Of a DNA stretch of 64,000 nt, positions 6,947-15,617 are shown piece after piece (within the stretch, counting starts at the first letter, position 1; the number at the start of each line of letters is the position of its first letter). This stretch comes from JBBQYD01 sp942493075 (GTDB taxonomy: Bacteria > Verrucomicrobiota > Verrucomicrobiia > Limisphaerales > UBA8199). The translations under genes were made by a program, and so were the position numbers. Below the pieces are notes generated by a model, which saw only the letters and a program-made list of their open reading frames with translations, had not been told where the DNA came from and did not search any database. The stretch spans positions 4,340,001 to 4,404,000 of the forward strand of contig OW818681.1 in NCBI GenBank assembly GCA_942493075.1, given 5' to 3'.

Positions 6947-8197
6947 ATGAAAACGCGATTTCCGATCTCTCTCATTCTCTTTGCCATGGCGGCCCTCCTC
7001 TGGATGCCGGGCTGCGGATCAAAAGAACATCCGGACGAAAAGTCAGCGGCAGCAGGGCCGAAGTATCACTGCCCGATGCACCCGACCTATGTCAGAAATG
7101 AACCCGCAGACTGCCCGATTTGCGGGATGAGGCTGGTGCCGATCAACAAGGACGGGGCTAGTTCCACGGCAGGGCTGCCGGGCCGGATGGCAGTGGTCGT
7201 TCCGGCTGAAAAACGCCAGCTCATTGGGCTCACGTTCTCGACGGTGGAAAAGCGTCATCTATCCCAGACGCTTCGAACTGTTGGAACTGTTGTGCACGAC
7301 GAAACCAAACTGGCGCGTGTTGCGCCGCGTTTTGGCGGCTGGGTGCGGTCCCTCCAGGTCAACTATACCGGGCAAGAGGTGAAGAAAGGTGAGCCACTGT
7401 TTAGCGTCTATAGCCCCGAGCTGTTCACGGCTGCGAATGATTATCTCATCGGGCTGCGGAACCAGCAGTTGCTAACCAACAGCGCCGCCCAGCAGCAGGA
7501 ATCTGCCAGAAACCTCTTGGACTCGGCGCGGCGGCGTTTGGAACTGCTTGGATTGGAGACTCAGGAAATAGAGCGGATCTCCCGCAGTGGCGAAGCGGTT
7601 GACGAGTTGCAGGTGCGCGCACCGATCAGCGGGCATGTGGTTCGAAAGACCGCCATCGAAGGCAAATCGTTCATGGCCGGCGAAACATTGTATGAAGTTG
7701 CCGATCTTGGGGAGTTATGGGTTCGAGCGCTGATATTCGAGTATGAGTTTTCAAAAATCAAAGTCGGACAGAAAGCGCAGGTCGTATTCCCTTACCTGGA
7801 TAACCGAACATTCGAGACTCAAGTCGCGTTCATCAATCCGCACATCGATCCGCAAACAAGGCGCGCCGAGGTGCGCCTAAACCTGGCGAATCCCGAGCAC
7901 CTGCTGCGGCCTGATATGTGGGCCAATGTGGAAATTGAAACCGAGGCGGGCGAAACGCTGGCCGTGCCAGCGAGCTCAGTCATTGATACCGGAAAGCGGT
8001 TCATCGCCTTCGCGGAAGGAGAAAAGGATCACCTGGAACCGCGGGAAGTTAAGCTGGGAACCCGGACAGATGACTTCTACGAAGTGCTGGAGGGGTTGAA
8101 GGAAGGTGAGCGTGTGGTCACGCGCGCGTTATTCCTGATTGACTCAGAAAGCCAGCTCAAGGCGGCCATCGCTGGCATGACCGAACACAGCCATTAA
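6947..8197 (+). CDS. cusB: RND efflux periplasmic adaptor with heavy-metal-binding domain (CusB-like)
   Basis: This is a 416-residue lipoprotein. A signal peptide with lipobox MPGC puts the modified Cys at about residue 23. Residues 40-66 form the heavy-metal-binding domain: YHCPMHP, nine residues, then CPICGMRLVP. The lipoyl/barrel-sandwich part follows (VRAPISGHVV), then the beta-barrel domain and the membrane-proximal domain (VVTRALFLIDSESQL). It links the CusA pump to TolC and may hand metal to the pump. The ATG at 6947 is chosen over an upstream in-frame start because it gives a proper signal peptide. The CusA gene begins 5 nt downstream. Confidence 0.92.
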   Translation: MKTRFPISLILFAMAALLWMPGCGSKEHPDEKSAAAGPKYHCPMHPTYVRNEPADCPICGMRLVPINKDGASSTAGLPGRMAVVVPAEKRQLIGLTFSTVEKRHLSQTLRTVGTVVHDETKLARVAPRFGGWVRSLQVNYTGQEVKKGEPLFSVYSPELFTAANDYLIGLRNQQLLTNSAAQQQESARNLLDSARRRLELLGLETQEIERISRSGEAVDELQVRAPISGHVVRKTAIEGKSFMAGETLYEVADLGELWVRALIFEYEFSKIKVGQKAQVVFPYLDNRTFETQVAFINPHIDPQTRRAEVRLNLANPEHLLRPDMWANVEIETEAGETLAVPASSVIDTGKRFIAFAEGEKDHLEPREVKLGTRTDDFYEVLEGLKEGERVVTRALFLIDSESQLKAAIAGMTEHSH

Positions 8198-8202
8198 CCA
8201 CC

Positions 8203-11200
8203 ATGAACCCCTCTGATCCTGGAAGTCATTCTGAATCACTGATCGAGCGGATCATCGATTGGAGTGCGCGTAACAAGTTCCTGGTATTCCTGCTCACGGC
8301 TGCGCTGCTGGCCGGCGGCATCTATTCCGTTCGCAACACACCGCTGGATGCGTTGCCCGATCTCTCGGATGTGCAGGTCATCGTCTTCACCCCCTGGGAA
8401 GGGCGCAGCCCCAACCTGGTGGAAGACCAGATCACCTATCCGATCATCACCAAGCTTGTTTCGGCGCCAAAGGTGCGCGTCGTTCGCGGCTATTCCTTCT
8501 TTGGCTACTCCTTCGTTTATGCGGTTTTCGAAGATGGCACAGATATTTATTGGGCCCGTTCGCGAATCCTGGAGTATCTCCAGGGATTAACAGCATCACT
8601 GCCCCCTGGTGTCACCCCTACACTAGGCCCCGATGCCAGCGGTGTGGGTTGGGGCTTCCAATACGCCCTTAGAGATAAAAGTGGAAAGAATGATCTCGCT
8701 CAGCTACGCAGCTTTCAAGATTGGCACCTTCGTTATTGGTTGCAGAGCGTGGAAGGAGTCGCCGAGGTCGCCACCTTTGGCGGATTCGAAAAGCAGTATC
8801 AGGTGGAAATCGATCCGACCAAACTGGTGGCATACAATGTGCCGATCAGCCGCATCGTATCCGCCATCCGCAGCGCCAACAATGATGTGGGCGGACGCGA
8901 GATCGAGAAGTTCGGCACCACGTACCTGGTCCGGGGAAAGGGGTACATACAATCGGTTGAAGATCTGCGGTTGGTTGTGGTAGGTGCTGATACGCAAGGC
9001 ACGCCGGTTCTGCTGCGTGATGTTGCCCGTAATATCGCGCTCGGCCCCGAAATGCGACGCGGAGCGGGCGATCTCGATGGAGAAGGCGAAACGGTCGGAG
9101 GCATCGTCGTCGTCCGCTATGGACAGAACGTGCTGGAGGTCATCGACCGGATTAAAGCCAAGCTTGAGGAGACCAAATCATCGCTCCCCGAGGGCGTGGA
9201 AATCGTGACCACCTATGATCGCTCGGACCTGATCCGGCGATCCATTGATACCCTGACCCGCACGATTATCGAGGAATCCATCATCGTCGCGTTGGTAGTG
9301 ATCATCTTTCTTTTGGATTTCGGCGGAGCCGCACGCGCGATCATCACACTGCCCATCGCGGTGGCACTGGCTTTCATTCCCATGTATCTCATGGGTCTCA
9401 CCGCGAACATCATGTCGCTGGCGGGGATTGCGATTTCGATTGGCGTTTTGACCGATGAGGCGGTCGTCATGGTCGAGAACGTGCACAAGCGTCTCGAACA
9501 TGCGCCGCCAGGCCTTTCAGCGGCTCAACGACGCGAAGTCGTCATTTCGGCTTGCAAGCAACTAGGCAAACCGTTGTTCTTTGCGCTGCTTGTTATCACG
9601 GTAAGTTTTCTTCCGGTATTCACGCTGGAAGCGCAGGAAGGGCGTCTGTTCAAGCCTTTGGCTTATACCAAAACCTTCACGATGGCATGGGCCGCTTTCC
9701 TCTCCCTGACTCTCGGCCCGGCGTTGATCGTTCTGATGACGGGAAAGAAAGTCATCCCGGAGCATCGGCATCCCATCAGCCGGCTTCTTCACCGCGCCTA
9801 CTATCCATGGGTCAGCGCATTGATGCGCAGGCGGATTCTATCGATCGTCATTGCAGTCCTTGCGGTGGCATCCGCGATTCCGGCTTACCTGCGATTGGGG
9901 TCAGAGTTCATGCCGCCTATTAATGAAGGCACGATTCTCTACATGCCGACGACTCTCCCGACGGTCTCCATTACCGAGGCTAGCCGCCTGATGCAGTTGC
10001 AGGATCGTGTGCTCAAGGGTTTCCCGGAGGTTCTCACGGTTCATGGGAAGGCAGGACGTTCCGAAACAGCGACCGATCCCGCGCCAATGGAGATGTTCGA
10101 AACTGTTGTTCAATTGAAGCCGGAATCCGAGTGGCGAAGAGTGGATCGGCCCAGGTGGTATTCGAGTTGGGCGCCGGAAGGCATCCAGGGATTTCTCCGC
10201 AAAGTCTGGCCGGATACGCGACCTGTCTCCTGGGAAGAACTGATCAGCCAGATGGACCAGGCACTAACCTTGCCCGGGCTGGTCAATGCCTGGACGATGC
10301 CCATCAAGGCGCGCATCGACATGCTCTCGACCGGGATCAGAACTCCGGTGGGGATAAAGATCTTCGGTTCAGATCTGGGTGAGATCAGCCGGATTGGAGA
10401 AAAACTAGAAGCGGTTCTGCAAAATGTGAAAGGAACGCGCAGCGCCTATTCCGAACGCACAATTGGCGGACTCTACCTCGATATCATTCCGAATCGCACG
10501 GAGATCGCACGCTACGGGCTCAACGTTGAAGAGGTTCTGATGCTCGTAGAGACAGCGATCGGTGGAATGGCCGTGGATCGCACAGTGGAGGGACGTGAAC
10601 GATATACTATCAACGTGCGCTATTCGCGAGAACTGCGCGGAGATACGGAGTCGCTCAAGCAGGTGCTGGTGCCGGTCAACCGCGGCTCCATGGCGTCACC
10701 CGGCGATGACATGGAAAGCGCAACCCCAACGCCCCCCGGGCCTGTGCTCCAGGTGCCCCTTGGGCAATTGGCAGAGATCAAAACCACCAGTGGCCCGCCC
10801 CTGATCAAGAACGAAGACGGCTCCCTGACGGGTTGGGTGTACGTGGATGTGGCCGATCGGGACATCGGTGGATACGTGGCCGACGCGAAGCGGGTTGTGC
10901 ATGAGCAGGTGGAAAAGGCCGGCATCCTGCCCGCAGGCTACCGCCTGGAATGGACCGGCCAATATGAGTACATGCTAAGGGTGCAGGATAGGTTGATGGT
11001 CGTAGTGCCCCTCACGATCGTGCTTATCTTTGTACTGTTATTCATCAACTTCCGAAGTGTTGCCGAGACACTGATCATCCTGCTCTCGATCCCATTTGCG
11101 ATGACCGGCAGCATCTGGATGCTCTGGGTGTTGGATTATAACCTGAGTATTGCCGTGTGGGTTGGGATCATCGCGCTGGCCGGCCTCGCAGCTCAAACCG

Positions 11201-12261
11201 GGACGGTCATGATCATCTATCTGGATGAAGCCTTCCATGCGTATCAGAAGGCCGGGCGGATGCGCACGCAGCATGATTTGTTTGAAGCAATCACCTATGG
11301 AGCCGTGCAGCGGGTGCGTCCCAAACTAATGACCGTAACCATGATAACTGCGGGTTTGTTACCGGCGATGTGGGCGACTGGCGCGGGCGCCGAAGCGATC
11401 CAGAGGATCGCCGCCCCCATGGTTGGCGGGCTCATCACCTCAACAATCCTAACCTTGGAAATTGTCCCAGCCATTTATTCGATATGGCGCGGGCGCCAGG
11501 TCGAGTGGGTGAAGGATCGTCCCCCACGGAAGAGCTGGAGTGAATTGAGTGAGGGCTTCCTGGTGATGGAACGCAAGGAATACGAGCACCTGCTCTCACA
11601 AACCGGATTGGAAGAAACCGCGCCGGATCACTCAACGAAACAGACGTCTTCGATGTGGAGGTGGCTCATTATCGCAGTACTCCTGCTGGGCCTCATCGGA
11701 GGGCTCTTGTTCTGGTGGAACCGGTCACGAAGGGCCACTGAGGTGACGCAATCCGCCTCTGAAACGCAGGCTCAGGAAACACAGGCCGCTGCTCCTACAC
11801 CATCCGCCCCTGCCCTGCCGCGTCTGGAACTCGACGCAAATCAAAAGGTCGCCATCTCAAACCTGGTAACCGTGGCCGACGCTCTCAGCCAGGGATTGGC
11901 TGCAGACGATCTTCAGGCATTTCAGCAAACGGTGCCGAAGCTGCCGCCTGTGTTGGAGAATCTTAGGACCGCTTTCCCGGCCCCACATTCCTGGGCGTCC
12001 CTGATCCAGGACCTGGCAAACGGCTCAAGGTTGGAGCCTGCCGGAGACCTGAACGAGGCGCGGGCAGCGTTCCTCACGTTCAGCACCGCTATGACGGAAC
12101 TGGCCAAGCGCGTGCGTCAGCAGTCTCCAGACACCGTGGCGCTCAAGATCTATCGCTGCCCGATGGCTCCCAAGCCGGGCCTCTGGGTTCAACAGCAAGG
12201 CCCACTGAAGAATCCGTTCTATGGTTCGGAAATGCTCGAATGTGGGGTGGAAGTGAAGTGA
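8203..12261 (+). CDS. cusA: CusA-type heavy-metal RND pump with fused C-terminal metal-binding (DUF3347-like) domain
   Basis: This inner-membrane proton-driven exporter has 1352 residues; usual CusA length is ~1050. The RND core spans residues 1-~1090 and includes APMEMFET, RIDMLSTGI and GGMAVDRTVEG, which contain methionines in the regions of the Cu/Ag-binding triad of E. coli CusA. TM4 has LTDEAVVMVEN (proton-relay Asp). In the segment matching the E. coli relay Glu939, this protein has AAQTGTVMI, i.e. Gln instead of Glu (from memory of the E. coli sequence); the later Lys in RVRPKLMTV is present. An extra helix (~1152-1174) leads to a periplasmic domain (~1206-1352) ending IYRCPMAP...NPFYGSEMLEC, typical of DUF3347. 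Last gene of the operon. Confidence 0.93.
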   Translation: MNPSDPGSHSESLIERIIDWSARNKFLVFLLTAALLAGGIYSVRNTPLDALPDLSDVQVIVFTPWEGRSPNLVEDQITYPIITKLVSAPKVRVVRGYSFFGYSFVYAVFEDGTDIYWARSRILEYLQGLTASLPPGVTPTLGPDASGVGWGFQYALRDKSGKNDLAQLRSFQDWHLRYWLQSVEGVAEVATFGGFEKQYQVEIDPTKLVAYNVPISRIVSAIRSANNDVGGREIEKFGTTYLVRGKGYIQSVEDLRLVVVGADTQGTPVLLRDVARNIALGPEMRRGAGDLDGEGETVGGIVVVRYGQNVLEVIDRIKAKLEETKSSLPEGVEIVTTYDRSDLIRRSIDTLTRTIIEESIIVALVVIIFLLDFGGAARAIITLPIAVALAFIPMYLMGLTANIMSLAGIAISIGVLTDEAVVMVENVHKRLEHAPPGLSAAQRREVVISACKQLGKPLFFALLVITVSFLPVFTLEAQEGRLFKPLAYTKTFTMAWAAFLSLTLGPALIVLMTGKKVIPEHRHPISRLLHRAYYPWVSALMRRRILSIVIAVLAVASAIPAYLRLGSEFMPPINEGTILYMPTTLPTVSITEASRLMQLQDRVLKGFPEVLTVHGKAGRSETATDPAPMEMFETVVQLKPESEWRRVDRPRWYSSWAPEGIQGFLRKVWPDTRPVSWEELISQMDQALTLPGLVNAWTMPIKARIDMLSTGIRTPVGIKIFGSDLGEISRIGEKLEAVLQNVKGTRSAYSERTIGGLYLDIIPNRTEIARYGLNVEEVLMLVETAIGGMAVDRTVEGRERYTINVRYSRELRGDTESLKQVLVPVNRGSMASPGDDMESATPTPPGPVLQVPLGQLAEIKTTSGPPLIKNEDGSLTGWVYVDVADRDIGGYVADAKRVVHEQVEKAGILPAGYRLEWTGQYEYMLRVQDRLMVVVPLTIVLIFVLLFINFRSVAETLIILLSIPFAMTGSIWMLWVLDYNLSIAVWVGIIALAGLAAQTGTVMIIYLDEAFHAYQKAGRMRTQHDLFEAITYGAVQRVRPKLMTVTMITAGLLPAMWATGAGAEAIQRIAAPMVGGLITSTILTLEIVPAIYSIWRGRQVEWVKDRPPRKSWSELSEGFLVMERKEYEHLLSQTGLEETAPDHSTKQTSSMWRWLIIAVLLLGLIGGLLFWWNRSRRATEVTQSASETQAQETQAAAPTPSAPALPRLELDANQKVAISNLVTVADALSQGLAADDLQAFQQTVPKLPPVLENLRTAFPAPHSWASLIQDLANGSRLEPAGDLNEARAAFLTFSTAMTELAKRVRQQSPDTVALKIYRCPMAPKPGLWVQQQGPLKNPFYGSEMLECGVEVK

Positions 12262-12267
12262 CCGAGA

Positions 12268-12301
12268 AAATAAAAAACCGCCCCTCCTTGGGTGGCGGTT
12301 G
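12268..12301 (-). terminator. intrinsic terminator of the D,D-carboxypeptidase gene
   Basis: On the minus strand, AACCGCCAC...GGGGCGGTT is followed by TTTTTTATTTT. It sits 66 nt past the stop of the minus-strand gene and just after the convergent cusA stop. A second hairpin, GGCGTG...CACGCC (12311-12338), lies between. Confidence 0.8.
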
Positions 12302-12366
12302 AGAATCTGTTGGCGTGTCTGGTATATCCCAGGCACGCCTCTTTGGCATATAGGGCTTTTACCCCA

Positions 12367-13326
12367 TCATTTGGCGGCAGCCGATGGGCGCGGGGCTGCA
12401 GGAGCCGGTTGGGCCGAACTGGCCAGCACACCGAAGCCCTTATCAACCAATAACGCAGCGTGTGTATCACGGGTCACCCGATCAATGCTGTCCAGGACCA
12501 CGACGATGATCCGCTTGCCGTTCCTTGCTGCAGTGACCGCGATGGAATATCCTGCTTTCGTGATGTAACCGGTTTTCAAGCCATCACACCCTGAGACATC
12601 GGTCAGGAGATGGTTATGTGAGCGCATGATCACGTTCTTGGGTCCTGGACGAAAGGTCCGCTGTCTTGCGGATGTATATCGGAGAGCCCCAGGATGTGTC
12701 AGGATAAGGGCGCGGCAAAGGATGGAAAAATCACGAGCGGTGGTTACATCGTCAGCCTGGCCCGGTGCGGGTGGAAGCCCATGCACGGAGTTGAAGGTGG
12801 TGTTTACCATGCCCAATTCCCGTGCTTTCTGGTTCATCAACCCCACAAAGGCATCTGTTGAACCGGCGACCTTCTCAGCCAGGGCTACCGCTGCGTCGTT
12901 CGCTGATTGAATCATCAACGCATACAGCATGTCTTCGACCGTGAAGGATTCACCTTGTGCGAGCCAGACCTGCGAACCGCCGGTCAGGGCTGATTTGCGG
13001 CTGACAGGGACCTGATCATTAAGAGAGATCTGGCCTGCCTTGAGCTTGTCCATGATGATGAACAAGTCCATGAGTTTGAGAGTGCTCGCCGGGTAACCCT
13101 TCGCATCGGCTTGATCCTCGAATAAAATCCTGCCGCTTCCCACGTCCGTAACGATTGCACCCAGGTACGGGTCTTTCGAAATCCCGACTGGTTTCCTGGC
13201 TGGAGCCTTGCTGGCGCTTTTCTTTGCAGGCGCAGCCGAGGCCGTTCCCACTCCCGTGCCTAAAGCCAGCAGGACACCCAGGAGCACCAGGACAACTTTG
13301 GCGTTCTTAAAATGACAAAAATTCAC
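12367..13326 (-). CDS. D-alanyl-D-alanine carboxypeptidase (peptidase S11, PBP5-type)
   Basis: This 319-residue exported enzyme trims the terminal D-Ala from peptidoglycan stem peptides. A signal peptide (residues 9-31) is followed by an Ala/Lys-rich linker. The three active-site motifs are all present: S81-TLK (SxxK), S141-AN (SxN) and K251-TG (KTG). The length is shorter than PBP5 (~400) because the C-terminal beta-sandwich and amphipathic anchor are missing, which is common in DacD/PbpG-like forms, so it may be soluble in the periplasm. Divergent from the next gene, with its own terminator. Confidence 0.92.
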   Translation of the reverse strand: MNFCHFKNAKVVLVLLGVLLALGTGVGTASAAPAKKSASKAPARKPVGISKDPYLGAIVTDVGSGRILFEDQADAKGYPASTLKLMDLFIIMDKLKAGQISLNDQVPVSRKSALTGGSQVWLAQGESFTVEDMLYALMIQSANDAAVALAEKVAGSTDAFVGLMNQKARELGMVNTTFNSVHGLPPAPGQADDVTTARDFSILCRALILTHPGALRYTSARQRTFRPGPKNVIMRSHNHLLTDVSGCDGLKTGYITKAGYSIAVTAARNGKRIIVVVLDSIDRVTRDTHAALLVDKGFGVLASSAQPAPAAPRPSAAAK

Positions 13327-13456
13327 GCGTCACAGGGTGAGAAACGAGCAGGGACTGGTCAAGCTTTGGGAACGCCGTTCAGGGTAATCTTGACGCCATC
13401 TGCCCGGGCGCGTAGTTTTCCTTAAAGTCGGTCAACAAAATAAAAACAGAATTCGC

Positions 13457-14311
13457 ATGAATAAGAGTCTTTCTGAATTGAGCCGTCGTGACTTTCTTTG
13501 CCGAACCGCGTTGGGCGTAGCGGGCGCTTCATTGGCCATGGCCTTGCCGCGCGCCGCCATGGGCGAGTCGAAGAAGAACATTCCTATCGGTGTGCAACTG
13601 TATTCGCTGCGCGAACAGTGCAAGAAGGACCTGCCGGGGATGCTCGCAGCGGTCAGCAAGATCGGCTACAAAGGAGTAGAATTCGCCGGATACCACGACC
13701 GCTCAGCGACCGACCTGAAAAAGATGCTGGACGACAATGGCCTGGTTGCCTGCGGCACTCATACGCCGTATGAATCCATCCAACCAGCCAAGCTCAGCGA
13801 GACAATTGAGTTTAACAAAACCATCGGCAACAAGTTCCTGATCGTCCCCTGGATGCAGGGCAAGAGCAAACAGGAATGGCTCGATAAGGCCAAGGAATTC
13901 AATGACGTTCTGGGCAAGGTCAAAGCCGAAGGAATGATGATCGGCTATCACGCCCATGCACATGATTTCGAGAAGTTCGATGGCGAATCGGCCTGGGATT
14001 TGTTCTTCGGCAACACCAAGCCACAGGTGGTAATGCAACTCGATACGAGCAACTGCATGACGGGCGGTGCAGACCCAGTCGCCGTGTTGAAGAAGTATCC
14101 CGGTCGTGCTCACACGATCCACCTCAAGGCGTTTGGATCTGGTCCGGAAGCCGTTATCGGCGAGGACAAAGTGGATTGGAAGGGCGTGTTCGACCTCTGC
14201 GAAACCAAGGGTGCGACCAAGTGGTATATCGTTGAGCACGAAAGCAGCAAGGACCCGTTGGACGCTGTGAAGCGCTGCTTTGAAGGCCTGCAGAAGATGG
14301 GCAAGGCATAG
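13457..14311 (+). CDS. Tat-exported sugar phosphate isomerase/epimerase-like TIM-barrel protein
   Basis: This 284-residue protein starts with a twin-arginine signal, LSRRDFLCRTALGVAGAS (RR at 10-11), so it is folded before export. The mature part follows the xylose-isomerase-like (AP_endonuc_2) barrel: 'IPIGVQLYSLREQCKKDLPG', GYKGVEFAGY, GYHAHAHDFE, MQLDTSNCM and YIVEHESS, with His, Asp and Glu residues placed as metal ligands. Many such exported proteins in Verrucomicrobiota act in sugar or inositol catabolism, but the substrate cannot be told. It is monocistronic, with a strong terminator 20 nt after the stop. Confidence 0.85.
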   Translation: MNKSLSELSRRDFLCRTALGVAGASLAMALPRAAMGESKKNIPIGVQLYSLREQCKKDLPGMLAAVSKIGYKGVEFAGYHDRSATDLKKMLDDNGLVACGTHTPYESIQPAKLSETIEFNKTIGNKFLIVPWMQGKSKQEWLDKAKEFNDVLGKVKAEGMMIGYHAHAHDFEKFDGESAWDLFFGNTKPQVVMQLDTSNCMTGGADPVAVLKKYPGRAHTIHLKAFGSGPEAVIGEDKVDWKGVFDLCETKGATKWYIVEHESSKDPLDAVKRCFEGLQKMGKA

Positions 14312-14331
14312 TCCCTACATGGATGTCACAC

Positions 14332-14367
14332 GACCTGGCGGAACTCTCCGCCAGGTCTTTTTGTTTT
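14332..14367 (+). terminator. intrinsic terminator
   Basis: A perfect 10-bp stem GACCTGGCGG/CCGCCAGGTC with loop AACTCT is followed by TTTTTGTTTT. It terminates the Tat-exported barrel gene. Confidence 0.92.
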
Positions 14368-14514
14368 CCTATCCTATTCATTTCTCCGAGTATCTGAGGC
14401 ACAGCCGCACCGCAGCATTCCCGCAGGACGGTTTGAACGTATCACCCTCACCGCAACCTGGAGGGAAACGACAAGCCTATAGCCCCAGACAATTCATGAC
14501 CCGCTTAGGCGGGC

Positions 14515-15081
14515 TTATTCTCCTCGTTTTCGCCCGGGTTCGGCAATCACACCTCCGCCGAACTCGACGCCTTCGAATGCCACGATCTCCAATCTTGGCG
14601 GCGGATCCGTGGAAGCGGAGCGAGGGAGAACCACCCAAACGCGCTTTGGTTTTTCAGTCAATTTGAGGAAGTCGGCTTTGTGACGCCCGAGCCGCTGCCA
14701 GGAGAACTCGTAAATACCATTTGTAGGGTCATGATACTTGAACGAGACATATGTGTGCTCCGGACGCCCCATTGGCGTTTCCCCGCGGCTTACATCAACC
14801 GTCATGTCAAATTGATTTGAAGCCCCGAACAGCCTGGTCTCGTAAACGCGTGCTTTCTTGCTTTCCTGTGAATTTACCCAAGCGTAATAATTGCTCACAA
14901 CCAGATTAGCGGGCGGCAACTTTCTCACCTCAAGTGGCCCACCAATACCTAGAGCGACCCAAGCTCCCACCCCTTCCTTTGGGGGTGGCAGGGATGGGTC
15001 GCCACAACCGACAATCGCGCTTAGCAGGAGCATAGTCAACCCAGAGGGTAGGCGTCTTGTCAACCAGCTTGAGGTGGACAT
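14515..15081 (-). CDS. predicted lipoprotein, unknown function
   Basis: About 188 residues when started at the ATG at 15081 (an ATG at 15090 is also possible). It begins with a lipoprotein signal, RRLPSGLTMLLLSAIVGCGD, with a lipobox Cys. The mature part is beta-rich and not recognised. The frame is open upstream and joins an RHS repeat remnant (15150-15309) without a stop, so the gene may have been captured next to, or in frame with, an RHS protein. No clear Shine-Dalgarno sequence was seen at a good distance. Likely envelope-attached; no function proposed. Confidence 0.55.
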   Translation of the reverse strand: MSTSSWLTRRLPSGLTMLLLSAIVGCGDPSLPPPKEGVGAWVALGIGGPLEVRKLPPANLVVSNYYAWVNSQESKKARVYETRLFGASNQFDMTVDVSRGETPMGRPEHTYVSFKYHDPTNGIYEFSWQRLGRHKADFLKLTEKPKRVWVVLPRSASTDPPPRLEIVAFEGVEFGGGVIAEPGRKRGE

Positions 15082-15149
15082 CCTTCGCATAGGAATGGAG
15101 GCTAATAATACACAGGGTAAGAAATCCGTGGGTTCATAAATGGCAGGAG

Positions 15150-15309
15150 TGGGGCGTAACTGCCAGCTTTCGAGGTGCACGGGGCGCACCACCTCACCGA
15201 AGGGGCCATACTCATAGCGGGCGCTCCACTTGCCCGTGGTCGAGTCCGCCAAGCCGGTTACGTTCCCGTTGCCGTCGTACGCCGCGAAGTGGCGATTGAT
15301 CATTGACAC
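15150..15309 (-). pseudogene. RHS/YD-repeat protein remnant
   Basis: The frame encodes 'FAAYDGNGNVTGLADSTTGK' followed by WSARYEYGPFGEVVR. This matches the conserved end of the RHS core, where YD repeats lead into the GPFGE segment just before the variable tip. The RHS core further upstream is absent: the in-frame stop at 15358-15360 and the IS110 element lie there. What follows downstream is a lipoprotein reading frame instead of the usual RHS end. It is a broken RHS gene, probably interrupted by rearrangement associated with the IS. Confidence 0.75.
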
Positions 15310-15617
15310 CAGTGAACGCCTGCTGGCGATAAAGTCAAGCTGAATGAAAAAGAATGCTCAGCAAACCGCTAATCCGCGGGTATGTGGTTTGTCAACGGGA
15401 AATGAGCGGGAGGCTTTCTTTTTTGGTTTCTTTTGATAAGCTGAGACTGCACCCAGGAGGATAGGGCTCTGCAGGAGTGCAACCTGAGCGCCTGGGTTTG
15501 CCCGTGCATTGCAGGTAGCATTGCCCTGGCTTGAGCCGCTAGGCCCGAGCCAGGTTTTCGTCTCGTTTTGCAGTGGTGGTCTGCAATGACGGTCCAAAGC
15601 GTAAAACTCAATCATTC

